NCBI GenBank assembly: GCA_030617085.1
Contig: JAUWWB010000013.1
Location: 1 to 12,090 of the forward strand
Direction of reading: 5' to 3'
Length of the DNA: 12,090 nt
DNA from: Candidatus Omnitrophota bacterium
GTDB lineage: Bacteria; Omnitrophota; Gorgyraeia; Tantalellales; Tantalellaceae
Positions 4,913 to 12,090 of this stretch are shown in pieces. The notes beneath the pieces were generated by a model, which saw nothing but the letters and a program-made list of their open reading frames with translations, had not been told where the DNA came from and did not search any database. Each line of letters opens with the position of its first letter. Positions within the stretch are counted from its first letter, which is position 1. The translations under genes and the position numbers were made by a program.

Positions 4913-5185
4913 CTACGCCCCGCTTCCCGTCTTCGCCCACTGGGCTCTTAGCCGGGTGATGCGGCGGGAGGCGTTGTTTTTCTTGATTATGTTGGATTTC
5001 GCGGCCCTGTCAAGCCTGGATTCCAGCTGGTTGAGGGCGGTGTTCGCTTCTTCACGGTTGTTTGACGTTATCAGGGTCGTGGCCTTTTTAACGAGGGTGC
5101 GCAGCTCCGATATCACCGCTTTGTTCCTCGTGTGTTTTTTCCTGTCCTGTCTCAGGCTCTTGATCGCTGCTTTCTTGTTGGGCAT
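4913..5185 (-). CDS. rpsT: 30S ribosomal protein S20
   Basis: S20 is a primary 16S rRNA-binding protein of the small ribosomal subunit. The 90-residue product has the family start MPNKKAAIKSLRQDRKKHTRN, the VKKATTLI helix region, the A-rich DRAAKSNIIKKNNASRRITR segment, and a length close to the E. coli protein (87). The ATG at 5185 is preceded on the minus strand by AAGGAG (5198-5193) at 7 bases. The gene stands alone, divergent from murJ, with its own promoter at 5240-5269 and a family B hairpin as the likely terminator. Identity secure. Confidence 0.97.
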   Translation of the reverse strand: MPNKKAAIKSLRQDRKKHTRNKAVISELRTLVKKATTLITSNNREEANTALNQLESRLDRAAKSNIIKKNNASRRITRLRAQWAKTGSGA

Positions 5186-5239
5186 ATTGTTTCTCCTTAT
5201 ATCTCTTTAAACGTTGGCAATCAATTGACTTAGAGGCAT

Positions 5240-5269
5240 AATTTAGCATATGGTCTCCGGATTTGTCAA
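5240..5269 (-). promoter_or_regulatory. Promoter of rpsT with extended -10
   Basis: Read on the minus strand: TTGACA (5269-5264), an 18-base spacer ending TGC, then TAAATT (5245-5240). The consensus -35 and the TG extension suit a highly expressed ribosomal protein gene. Confidence 0.75.
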
Positions 5270-5308
5270 TGGTTTTTTGTTTTTGAGTGTGCGATACGAT
5301 GCGGTGAC

Positions 5309-5338
5309 AAGATGCGGGACAAGAATGTCCCGCATCTT
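5309..5338. repeat. 13-bp perfect inverted repeat between divergent rpsT and murJ promoters
   Basis: AAGATGCGGGACA (5309-5321), loop AGAA, TGTCCCGCATCTT (5326-5338). It lies 40 bases upstream of the rpsT -35 box and about 35 bases upstream of the murJ -35 box. No T-run follows on the plus strand, so it is not a standard terminator there. A regulator-binding operator or structured element is possible; no regulator is recognised. Confidence 0.55.
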
Positions 5339-5371
5339 CGGAGGGGGAGGGGTGCGATTGGCGAACATCGA

Positions 5372-5400
5372 ATGACATGCGTAGCAATGTATGATATTAT
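5372..5400 (+). promoter_or_regulatory. Probable promoter of murJ
   Basis: ATGACA (5372-5377), 17 bases, TATTAT (5395-5400). An overlapping TATAAT at 5398-5403 would give a 20-base spacer, so the first reading is preferred. The leader would be about 35 bases. Confidence 0.5.
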
Positions 5401-5442
5401 AATATCTCCGGATTAGGAATTGGAAAAACTCCGAGCTGAAAA

Positions 5443-7020
5443 ATGACTAACGGAAAACTCATAAGATCAACGGGGATAATAGGTTTTGCGACTGCCGCGA
5501 GCCGTGTGCTGGGGTTTGTGCGCGATATCCTGATCGCCAGGCTGTTCGGGACGGGTATTTTCGCGCAGGCGTTCGTGGTGGCGTTTCGGCTTCCGAACAT
5601 GCTTCGCGACATGGTGGGGGAAGGGGCCACCGATGCGGCGATCGTTCCGATCCTGAGCGAATACAGCCATGTTCGCACGCGGGAGGAATACTGGGAGGCT
5701 GCGCGGATCATACTTTACCTGATGCTCACCGTGCTCGTGGTGCTGTCGGTGGCGGGGGTGGTGTTCGCGCCGGTCCTGGTGAGGGTGATCGCGCCGGGCT
5801 TTCTGCGCGATCCCGAGAAGTTCGCCACGACGGTGTTTTTGACGCGCCTGGTGTTTCCGTACATCCTCCTTCTGGGGATAGTGGCTTACAGCAAGGGTGT
5901 CCTTAACTCACTCCATTATTTCGCAACGCCCGCTTTTGCCCCGGTCGTGCTGAATACCGCGATGATATTTTCGCTCCTTGTTCTCTGTCCCGTCATAGGC
6001 ATAAAAGGGCTGATCGCCGGGGTCCTCGTCGGCGGTATTCTTGAGGTGCTGCTACAGGTGCGGCCGCTCCGGGCCAAAGGATTCAGGTTCGGGAAAGGGT
6101 TTCGCCTCGCCCATCCGGTCGTTAAGAGGATAGGCAAACTGCTCCTGCCCAGGGCGGTAGGTACGGCGGTTTACCAGCTGAGCGTCCTTGTCGATACCGT
6201 CCTGGCGTCGCTGGCGTGGATAGTGGGCTCCGGCGGGGTTGCGGCGCTCTATTATTCCAACAGGCTCGTGCAGCTGCCGCTGGCCATTTTCGGGATCTCG
6301 CTTGCCACGGCCGCTTTGCCGAAGATGAGCAAGGAAGTCGCTTCCAATGATATGGGCCAGTTTAAAGATACCATCTCTTTTTCGCTGAGGGCAGTGTTCA
6401 CGATAATGGTGCCTGCCTCCGTGGGGCTCATGATACTGGCGAAGCCGATCGTGCGGATACTTTTTCAGAGGGGGGCGTTCGCGGGGTATTCCACTTCGAT
6501 CACCTCAAACGCGCTGCTGTTTTACAGTTTCGGCCTTTTCGCCTACGCGGGGATCAAGATACTCGTTAACGCGTATTATTCCATGGGGGATACCCGCACG
6601 CCCGTTAAGACGGCGTCCGTTTCTCTGGCAGTCAACCTCGTGCTTAACCTGATACTGATGTGGCCGCTGAAGATCGGCGGGCTTGCCCTGGCCACTTCAA
6701 TAGCGGCGACGACGAATTTCGTGATACTTTACGCGGTACTCGTAAGGCGTATCGGCGATTTCGGCACCGCCGGGATAGTCGCTTCTCTAGCGAGGATATG
6801 CGCGGCGGCGGGGGTGATGGGCGTGTTCTTGTTTATCGCCACGCGGATGTCCCTGCCGGCGGCAGGCCTTACCGATCCTATGGCCTTTGCGAGGCTGATG
6901 GGGATCATCTGCGTGAGCGGAATTTTGTACCTCATGTCGGCGCCTCTTGTGGGGGTTGAGGGTGTCAGGAAGGTGTGGGCGCTTGCCGTGGCGAGGATGA
7001 GGGATGAGGATGAGGGATGA
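5443..7020 (+). CDS. murJ: Lipid II flippase MurJ
   Basis: MurJ (MviN) flips the peptidoglycan precursor lipid II across the inner membrane and belongs to the MOP exporter superfamily. The 525 residues match the family length, and about 14 hydrophobic segments run through the protein. Conserved features: RVLGFVRD (R21, R27) in the first transmembrane region, AFRLPNMLRDMVGEGA (R49, R55) in the second, APGF around 105-125, and GVLNSLHYFATPAFAPVVLN near 150. These arginines lie in the central cavity in studied MurJ proteins and are needed for lipid II. ATG 5443 agrees with the conserved N-terminus, but there is only weak Shine-Dalgarno sequence upstream. The 3' end encodes RMRDEDEG through a GGATGAG microrepeat, and the stop is 6 bases before uvrC, so the two are probably co-transcribed. 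The presence of murJ implies a peptidoglycan wall. Confidence 0.96.
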   Translation: MTNGKLIRSTGIIGFATAASRVLGFVRDILIARLFGTGIFAQAFVVAFRLPNMLRDMVGEGATDAAIVPILSEYSHVRTREEYWEAARIILYLMLTVLVVLSVAGVVFAPVLVRVIAPGFLRDPEKFATTVFLTRLVFPYILLLGIVAYSKGVLNSLHYFATPAFAPVVLNTAMIFSLLVLCPVIGIKGLIAGVLVGGILEVLLQVRPLRAKGFRFGKGFRLAHPVVKRIGKLLLPRAVGTAVYQLSVLVDTVLASLAWIVGSGGVAALYYSNRLVQLPLAIFGISLATAALPKMSKEVASNDMGQFKDTISFSLRAVFTIMVPASVGLMILAKPIVRILFQRGAFAGYSTSITSNALLFYSFGLFAYAGIKILVNAYYSMGDTRTPVKTASVSLAVNLVLNLILMWPLKIGGLALATSIAATTNFVILYAVLVRRIGDFGTAGIVASLARICAAAGVMGVFLFIATRMSLPAAGLTDPMAFARLMGIICVSGILYLMSAPLVGVEGVRKVWALAVARMRDEDEG

Positions 7021-7024
7021 GGGG
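6992..7024 (+). repeat. GGATGAG tandem microrepeat at the murJ-uvrC junction
   Basis: Units GGATGAG, GGATGAG, GATGAG and GGATGAG, followed by GGG, encode the last residues and stop of murJ and also supply the G-rich stretch before the uvrC ATG. Changes in unit number would shift the murJ C-terminus and the uvrC translation signal. Confidence 0.6.
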
Positions 7025-7026
7025 AA

Positions 7027-8454
7027 ATGTCTTCTGAAACCGGGAAATTGAGGGATAAGATAAAGGGGCTTCCGGATACTCCCGGGGTGTACAAGTTTCT
7101 TGACTCAAAGGGGCGGATCATATATGTGGGGAAGGCGCGGCGGCTCAGGAGGCGGGTGGCTTCCTACTTTCAGCCCGGCCGCGTTACTTCCGGGCGACTG
7201 GAGCTTCTGGTGAGCGAGACGCGCGATATCCAGTTCATCAGGGCGTCTTCCGAAGCCGAAGCGCTCATATACGAAGCCGGGCTTATAAAGGACCACCGTC
7301 CGAAATTCAATATCGAGCTTAAAGACGACAAGTCTTACCCTTTCCTCAAGCTTACCGTTAACGAGAAATATCCGAGGCTTTTCATGACGCGCAGAAGGCT
7401 CAAGGACGGCGCCGCCTATTACGGGCCGTACGTTAACGTGAAGCTGCTGAAGGAGGCGTTGTCCTTCATGAAAAGGGTGTTTCCCTTGAGGACCTGCCGC
7501 ACCCCGCGCAAGTCGGTCTGCCTTGAATATCACATCGGCCAGTGCCTCGGGCCGTGCGAAGGGAAGGTGTCGGCGGAAGAATATGCCGACATGGTGGAGC
7601 AGCTGAAGACGTTTCTCGAAGGGAGGAAGGACGATCTTATCAGGGCGCTGGAGGAGCGGATGAAGCGGTTCTCCCGCGAGAGGGAATACGAGAAGGCCCT
7701 TTTCGCCAAAAGGCGTATCGAGGCCCTTACGGCCGTGCAGCAGCTTCACGACCGCTCGCGCTATCCCATGTTCGGCGAGCTTGATGAGCTGCAGAACGCG
7801 CTGGGGCTTCCGTCGCTCCCGGTGGCGATAGAATGTTTCGACATATCCAGTATCACCGGCAAGCAGGCCGTCGGGTCCATGGTGAGGTTCGTCGCGGGAA
7901 GGCCGCGCAAGACCGACTACCGCAAGTTCCGCATAAAGATGGTGGAGGGCATGGACGACTATTCCATGATACGCGAAGTGGTGCGCAGGCGTTTTTCGCG
8001 GCTTCTTGAAGAGGGGAAGGCGCTGCCGGACCTCGTGCTGATCGATGGGGGGAAAGGGCATCTTGCCGTGGCCATGAAGGAGCTCAGCGCCCTGGGGCTC
8101 GGCGGCGTCCCGGTGGCGAGCATCGCGAAAGAGCGTAACCATCTTTACGCGGCTTCGCTCGAGCACCCGATAAGGCTTTCGCCGGGGTCGCGCCTGCTGC
8201 ACCTTATTCAGCGAGTGAGGGACGAAGCACACCGTTTCGCCATAACGTATCACAGGCGGCTGAGGCGCAAGGAAAAATTCGAGACGGAGCTACGGCAAAT
8301 AAGTGGCGTCGGTCCGATCAGGGAGAAGCTTCTCCTGGAAAAGTTCGGGAGCATAGAAAATATCCGCAACGCCTCCCGGCAGGAACTCCGGGAAGCCGGC
8401 CTCAATAAAAGGGCCGCAAAGGCCATCATGGACCATTTTCACGGAGGCGGTTAG
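7027..8454 (+). CDS. uvrC: UvrABC excinuclease subunit C, short form
   Basis: UvrC makes both incisions around DNA damage in nucleotide excision repair. Domains in order: GIY-YIG nuclease (GVYKF 20-24, IIYVGKA 31-37) for the 3' cut; a family middle region with CRTPRKSVCLEYHIGQCLGPCEG (about 157-180); a UVR motif for UvrB binding (EREYEKALFAKRRIEAL, about 218-234); an RNase H-like nuclease for the 5' cut, with D272 (ECFDIS), D340 (LIDGGKG) and H402 (RDEAHR) all present; and a helix-hairpin-helix pair (ISGVGPIREKLL onward) for DNA binding. It has 475 residues against about 600 usual: roughly 100 residues normally found between the UVR motif and the RNase H-like core are absent, with no sign of a frame break. 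ATG 7027 follows GAGGGG closely and starts right before the conserved IKGLPDTPGVY. Confidence 0.95.
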   Translation: MSSETGKLRDKIKGLPDTPGVYKFLDSKGRIIYVGKARRLRRRVASYFQPGRVTSGRLELLVSETRDIQFIRASSEAEALIYEAGLIKDHRPKFNIELKDDKSYPFLKLTVNEKYPRLFMTRRRLKDGAAYYGPYVNVKLLKEALSFMKRVFPLRTCRTPRKSVCLEYHIGQCLGPCEGKVSAEEYADMVEQLKTFLEGRKDDLIRALEERMKRFSREREYEKALFAKRRIEALTAVQQLHDRSRYPMFGELDELQNALGLPSLPVAIECFDISSITGKQAVGSMVRFVAGRPRKTDYRKFRIKMVEGMDDYSMIREVVRRRFSRLLEEGKALPDLVLIDGGKGHLAVAMKELSALGLGGVPVASIAKERNHLYAASLEHPIRLSPGSRLLHLIQRVRDEAHRFAITYHRRLRRKEKFETELRQISGVGPIREKLLLEKFGSIENIRNASRQELREAGLNKRAAKAIMDHFHGGG

Positions 8455-8455
8455 C

Positions 8456-8484
8456 TTTACATGCGAAAGAAATATTGTTATAAT
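8456..8484 (+). promoter_or_regulatory. Promoter of prfB (and probably secA)
   Basis: TTTACA (8456-8461), 17 bases, TATAAT (8479-8484). The start would fall near 8491, giving a leader of about 25 bases that includes the GGAGG at 8503-8507. Confidence 0.8.
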
Positions 8485-8515
8485 AATATTACTTAACCAA
8501 TTGGAGGTAACACAC

Positions 8516-9614
8516 ATGATAGACGAATTACGCGAATCGGCGAAGAGACTGGATGCCAGGTTGGAAGAACTCAGGGGGTATCTTTGACCTGGCTAAAAAC
8601 CAGGAAAAGATGAAAGAGCTCGAAGAGCAGCTCAATGACCCCGAAATATGGAAAAACCAGGAAAAAGCCAATGGCCTTTCGCGCCAGCTCAGGGCGATCA
8701 GGTCCCTGGTCGGGCCCTACAACGAGATAAGGCAGCAGTTCGACACGCTTAAGGAGCTTGCCGGAATAGTGGAACCGGAAGACGCCGAATCCATCAGGAG
8801 CCTCATGGAGGAGACGGAGGAGGTCCGCGGGGAGATCGACAGGCTCGAGTTTAAGTGCATCCTCGGAGGCGAGGCCGACCGCTGTGACGCTATCGTCAGC
8901 ATCAATGCCGGCGCCGGCGGGACGGAGTCCTGCGACTGGGCATCGATGCTTCTAAGGATGTACATCCGCTGGGCCGAGCACCACGGCCATTCGTCCGAGA
9001 TGCTGGACCAGCTCTCGGGAGAAGAGGCGGGTATAAAAAGCGCGACCTTTATCGTCAGGGGCGATTTCACGTATGGTTACCTCAAGGCGGAAACCGGCGT
9101 GCACCGCCTGGTGCGCATATCCCCGTTCGACTCCAGCAAAAGGCGGCACACATCGTTCGCTTCGGTTGACGTCATCCCCGATATAGGCAAGGATATAGAA
9201 ATAGAGATCAACGAGAACGACCTCAGGATAGATACGTACCGTTCCTCGGGAGCCGGCGGGCAGCACGTCAACGTAACGGATTCGGCCGTCCGGATAACGC
9301 ACATTCCTACCGGGACCGTGGTACAGTGCCAGAAAGAGCGGTCCCAGCACAAGAACAAGGCGACGGCCATGAAGATCCTGAGAGCGCGTCTTTACGAGGC
9401 CAGGAAACGCGAGCAGGAAGAGGAGCTGACGCGCGGTTACGAGAAAAAGAAGAAAATAGAATGGGGCAGCCAGATACGCTCATACGTGCTGCACCCTTAC
9501 AAGATGGTAAAGGACCACCGGACCGGGGAACAGACCTCGAACGCGGAAAAGGTCCTGGACGGGAACCTGGACGGGTTTATCGAGGCGTATCTTAAGAAGA
9601 CGGCGGCGAAGTAA
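8516..9614 (+). CDS. prfB: Peptide chain release factor 2, made by programmed +1 frameshift
   Basis: RF2 reads UAA and UGA and releases the finished peptide. Translation starts at ATG 8516, 8 bases after GGAGG (8503-8507). After 23 codons the zero frame ends at TGA 8585-8587 in the classical context AGG GGG TAT CTT TGA C. The internal Shine-Dalgarno AGGGGG (8573-8578) lies three bases before the CTT slippery codon; a +1 shift continues with GAC at 8586 to TAA 9612-9614. The joined product is 365 residues, the same as E. coli RF2. Motifs: SPF (ISPFDSSKRRHTSFASV), the stop-codon-recognising tripeptide of RF2, and GGQ (SSGAGGQHVNVTDSAVRI), which catalyses hydrolysis. The shift is autoregulatory: low RF2 slows reading of TGA and favours shifting. 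secA follows 34 bases later, probably in the same operon. Confidence 0.97.
8573..8588 (+). promoter_or_regulatory. RF2 programmed +1 frameshift site
   Basis: AGGGGG TAT CTT TGA C: internal Shine-Dalgarno, slippery CTT and TGA stop in the spacing known from prfB genes of many bacteria. Both flanking frames encode RF2 sequence, which rules out a random frame error. Confidence 0.96.
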
Positions 9615-9648
9615 TCAGTGAACAGTAAATGAAGCGGGAGTGCAAAAA

Positions 9649-12090
9649 ATGTTTGGGTTTTTGAGGAAGATATTCGGGACGCAGAATGAGCGGGAACTGG
9701 CTAAGCTTCAGCCGCTCGTTCGCGAGATAAGCGAACTGGAGGCGGAGATCTCTCCGCTTTCGGATGATGAGCTGAAGGATAGGATGTCCCGGATCAGGGA
9801 AAATATCAGGCGCGCGTACAAGGAGATGGAGCCCGAGGTCGAAAAGATCCGTGAATCGGTCGCCACGTCCACTTCGGACCCCGAGCGGAACAAGCACAAG
9901 AAGCGCCTGAAGGAGGCCAAGAGCCGCGTCCTGGACGAACATCTGCCCGCGGTTTTCGCGATCGCCAGGGAAGCGGCGAAAAGGACGATAGGCCTCAGGC
10001 CTTTTGACGTGCAGCTTCTCGGCGGCATCGTGCTGCACCAGGGGAAGATCGCGGAGATGACCACCGGTGAGGGTAAGACGCTTGTCGCTACCCTGCCGGC
10101 CTCCCTGAACGCGCTTGCCGGCGAAAGCGTCCATGTTGTGACGGTGAACGACTACCTGGCAAAAAGGGACTCCGGGTGGATGGGGCCGGTTTACAAGTTT
10201 CTGGGGCTTTCGGTGGGCGTCATCCAGAACGACATGAGGCCCGATGAGAGAAAGGAGGCGTACGCGTGCGACGTCGTCTACGGGACGAATAACGAATTCG
10301 GCTTCGACTATCTGAGGGACAACATGATCGTGGACGAGGCCGATACGGTCCAGACCCGCCCCAGTCTCGCTATCGTTGACGAGGTGGACAGCATCCTTGT
10401 CGACGAGGCGAGGACACCCCTCATAATATCCGGTCCGGTGGAGGAGACGAACGAAGCGTACAACCGGATGCGCCCGGTCGTCCAGGAGGTTGTCAGCGCG
10501 CAGAGAAGGCTCGTCAGGGATCATGTCTCGCGGTTCCGGGACGCGTTGGACGCGAAGAAGGACGAGGCAGCGGGCGAGCTGCTCTACCTTGCCCACAAGG
10601 CCGACCCCAAGAACCGGGAATTCCTGGATATCATACTCAAGGACAGACATGCCAAATCCCTGTTTGACAAGGCGCAGGGGCTTCTGGACAGCAAGGTCAT
10701 GGAAAAAGAGCGCAACGAGCTTCTTGAAGATCTTTTCTATGTATTTGACGAGAAGACGAGGGAGGCGACCTTCAGCGCGAGAGGCCAGAAGATGATGAAG
10801 GAGAAGTTCGATATAGAGTTCATGCTGGAGGATATCGAAGCATCTCTCGCGGAACTGGCGGATGAGGACATGCCGGTAGAGGAGAAGGCCGCGCGCGAAA
10901 CGGAGCTGGTATCCGCCTACGCCGACCAGCAGAGGAAAGTGGAAAGCGTCAACCAGCTGCTGAAGGCATATATACTCTTCCAGAAGGACGTCGATTACGT
11001 CGTCAAGGATAACAAGATAGTCATAGTGGACGGCTTCACCGGGAGGATGATGCCCGGGCGGCGGTTTTCGGACGGCATACACGAGGCACTGGAGGCAAAG
11101 GAGCGGGTCGAGGTCCAGAGGGAAAGCCAGACGCTCGCCACCATCACACTTCAGAACTATTTCCGCATGTATGACAAGCTGGCCGGGATGACCGGGACGG
11201 CAAAGACCGAGGAAGCGGAATTCGTGAACATATACTTGTTGTCCGTTATACAGATACCGACGAACCGCCCGCTGAGGCGGCTGAGCATGCCGGACCGCAT
11301 ATACAAAACGGAGAGAGAAAAATTCAACGCGGTCGTGGAGGAGGTCGCTGCCTGCCACGAGAAAGGCAGGCCCATGCTTGTCGGGACGATATCCATCGAA
11401 AAGTCCGAGCAGTTGGGCCGGCTGCTGAACGCCCGTGGGATCAAGCATAACGTCCTGAACGCCAAGTACCATGAGAAGGAGGCGCATATCATCGCCCAGG
11501 CCGGGAGGCACGGCGCGGTCACCATAGCCACCAACATGGCGGGCCGCGGGACCGACATCCTTCTGGGAGGCAACCCCGAATCACTGGCGAATGACGCCGT
11601 GGCGAAACTGGATATCGATGATCCGGCGGAAAGGAAAAAAGCCTATGAAAAGTTCCTTGCCGGCTTCAGGGACCAGGCGCGTGAAGAGCGGGAAAAAGTG
11701 CTGGAAGCCGGCGGCCTGCACGTGATCGGGACGGAGAGGCACGAAGCCAGGAGGATAGACGACCAGCTGCGCGGGCGCTCCGGCAGGCAGGGCGACCCCG
11801 GTTCGAGCAGGTTTTACCTTTCGCTGGAAGATGACCTGATGAGGATATTCGGGTCCGACAGGATAAAGGCCATCATGGACCGCCTTGGCATGGAGGAAGG
11901 CGAAGTGATAGAGAACCCGCTGGTGACGGGTGCCGTGAGAACTGCTCAGCGGAGGGTGGAAGGCCAGAACTTCGAGGTCAGGAAACACCTCCTCAAATAC
12001 GACAACGTCATGAACCAGCAGAGGGAGGTCATATATAAAAGGCGCCGCATGATACTGGAGGAAAAGGACCTGAAGGCCGAGTTTTTCGAA
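9649..12090 (+). CDS. secA: Protein translocase ATPase SecA, 5' part
   Basis: SecA is the ATPase motor that pushes preproteins through SecYEG. The frame is open from ATG 9649 to the window end (814 codons) with no stop, so the C-terminus is missing. GGGAG (9636-9640) lies 8 bases before the ATG. Motifs: TTGEGKT Walker A (residues 138-144), DEVDS Walker B (244-248), ARTPLIISGP just after, the preprotein cross-linking domain, GFTGRMMPGRRFSDGIHEAL, GMTGTAKTEEAEF, TNMAGRGTDI (628-637), and the arginine-finger region QLRGRSGRQGDPGSSRFYLS (about 706-725). Walker A lies near residue 140 rather than about 105 as in E. coli because of a charged insertion around residues 55-95. The cross-linking domain is also long (about 265-430). 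Such enlarged SecA forms are known from Bacteroidetes and PVC-type bacteria. It follows prfB by 34 bases and probably shares its transcript. Confidence 0.97.
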   Translation, partial: MFGFLRKIFGTQNERELAKLQPLVREISELEAEISPLSDDELKDRMSRIRENIRRAYKEMEPEVEKIRESVATSTSDPERNKHKKRLKEAKSRVLDEHLPAVFAIAREAAKRTIGLRPFDVQLLGGIVLHQGKIAEMTTGEGKTLVATLPASLNALAGESVHVVTVNDYLAKRDSGWMGPVYKFLGLSVGVIQNDMRPDERKEAYACDVVYGTNNEFGFDYLRDNMIVDEADTVQTRPSLAIVDEVDSILVDEARTPLIISGPVEETNEAYNRMRPVVQEVVSAQRRLVRDHVSRFRDALDAKKDEAAGELLYLAHKADPKNREFLDIILKDRHAKSLFDKAQGLLDSKVMEKERNELLEDLFYVFDEKTREATFSARGQKMMKEKFDIEFMLEDIEASLAELADEDMPVEEKAARETELVSAYADQQRKVESVNQLLKAYILFQKDVDYVVKDNKIVIVDGFTGRMMPGRRFSDGIHEALEAKERVEVQRESQTLATITLQNYFRMYDKLAGMTGTAKTEEAEFVNIYLLSVIQIPTNRPLRRLSMPDRIYKTEREKFNAVVEEVAACHEKGRPMLVGTISIEKSEQLGRLLNARGIKHNVLNAKYHEKEAHIIAQAGRHGAVTIATNMAGRGTDILLGGNPESLANDAVAKLDIDDPAERKKAYEKFLAGFRDQAREEREKVLEAGGLHVIGTERHEARRIDDQLRGRSGRQGDPGSSRFYLSLEDDLMRIFGSDRIKAIMDRLGMEEGEVIENPLVTGAVRTAQRRVEGQNFEVRKHLLKYDNVMNQQREVIYKRRRMILEEKDLKAEFFE

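Noticed and set aside
5088..5387. A 99-codon minus-strand frame overlapping the start of rpsT
   Set aside because: It runs through the rpsT promoter and the 13-bp inverted repeat, overlaps rpsT in another frame and has no recognisable features.
7105..8253. A 382-codon open frame on the minus strand
   Set aside because: It lies entirely opposite uvrC, which has all its domains; no ribosome-binding site or family motif.
8585..8587. TGA in prfB as a sequencing error or pseudogene
   Set aside because: The full RF2 programmed frameshift context is present and the joined product has the normal length and motifs.
9592..11511. A 639-codon open frame on the minus strand
   Set aside because: It is antisense to secA, whose plus-strand frame is open to the window end and carries all SecA motifs; the antisense product resembles nothing and reflects GC-rich codon bias.

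Overview
The window is a bacterial chromosome segment: GC-rich housekeeping genes interrupted by a short AT-rich accessory stretch. The gene set (recQ, smpB, ssrA, rpsT, murJ, uvrC, prfB, secA), a frameshifted RF2 and a MurJ lipid II flippase point to a peptidoglycan-making bacterium. The long SecA variant and heavy use of AGG/AGA arginine and ATA isoleucine codons fit an uncultivated PVC-type lineage such as Omnitrophota, but that placement is a guess.

Left part (1-2093): the 3' part of recQ, with an in-frame TAA inside the HRDC domain; then smpB, apparently leaderless; then ssrA (tmRNA). SmpB and tmRNA form the trans-translation ribosome-rescue pair. The tmRNA reading frame appears to encode an unusually long 35-residue tag whose stop codons lie in a hairpin loop. 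ssrA ends with an encoded CCA, followed at once by a perfectly palindromic terminator.

Middle part (2031-4915): the last 20 bases of ssrA, its terminator and a repeat element occur again at 4652-4785. The interval 2031-4651 therefore looks like a small element inserted at the 3' end of ssrA. It holds a small nitroreductase and an AT-rich class II Fic-domain (AMPylase-type) gene. A 471-base non-coding stretch (4181-4651) has transposon-end-like TGTCC repeats and helically phased direct repeats, but no integrase. Two families of palindromic heptanucleotide-repeat elements occur: family A (ATCGAAA units, three copies) brackets ssrA, and family B (TTAGGTT units, two copies) ends the nitroreductase and rpsT genes.

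Right part (4913-12090): rpsT (minus strand) is divergent from murJ, with a 13-bp perfect inverted repeat between their promoters. murJ is followed 6 bases later by uvrC, a short form lacking most of the usual central segment. prfB follows with its own strong promoter and the classical CTT-TGA +1 frameshift site, then secA, which runs off the window. These genes serve cell-wall precursor flipping, nucleotide excision repair, translation termination and protein export.
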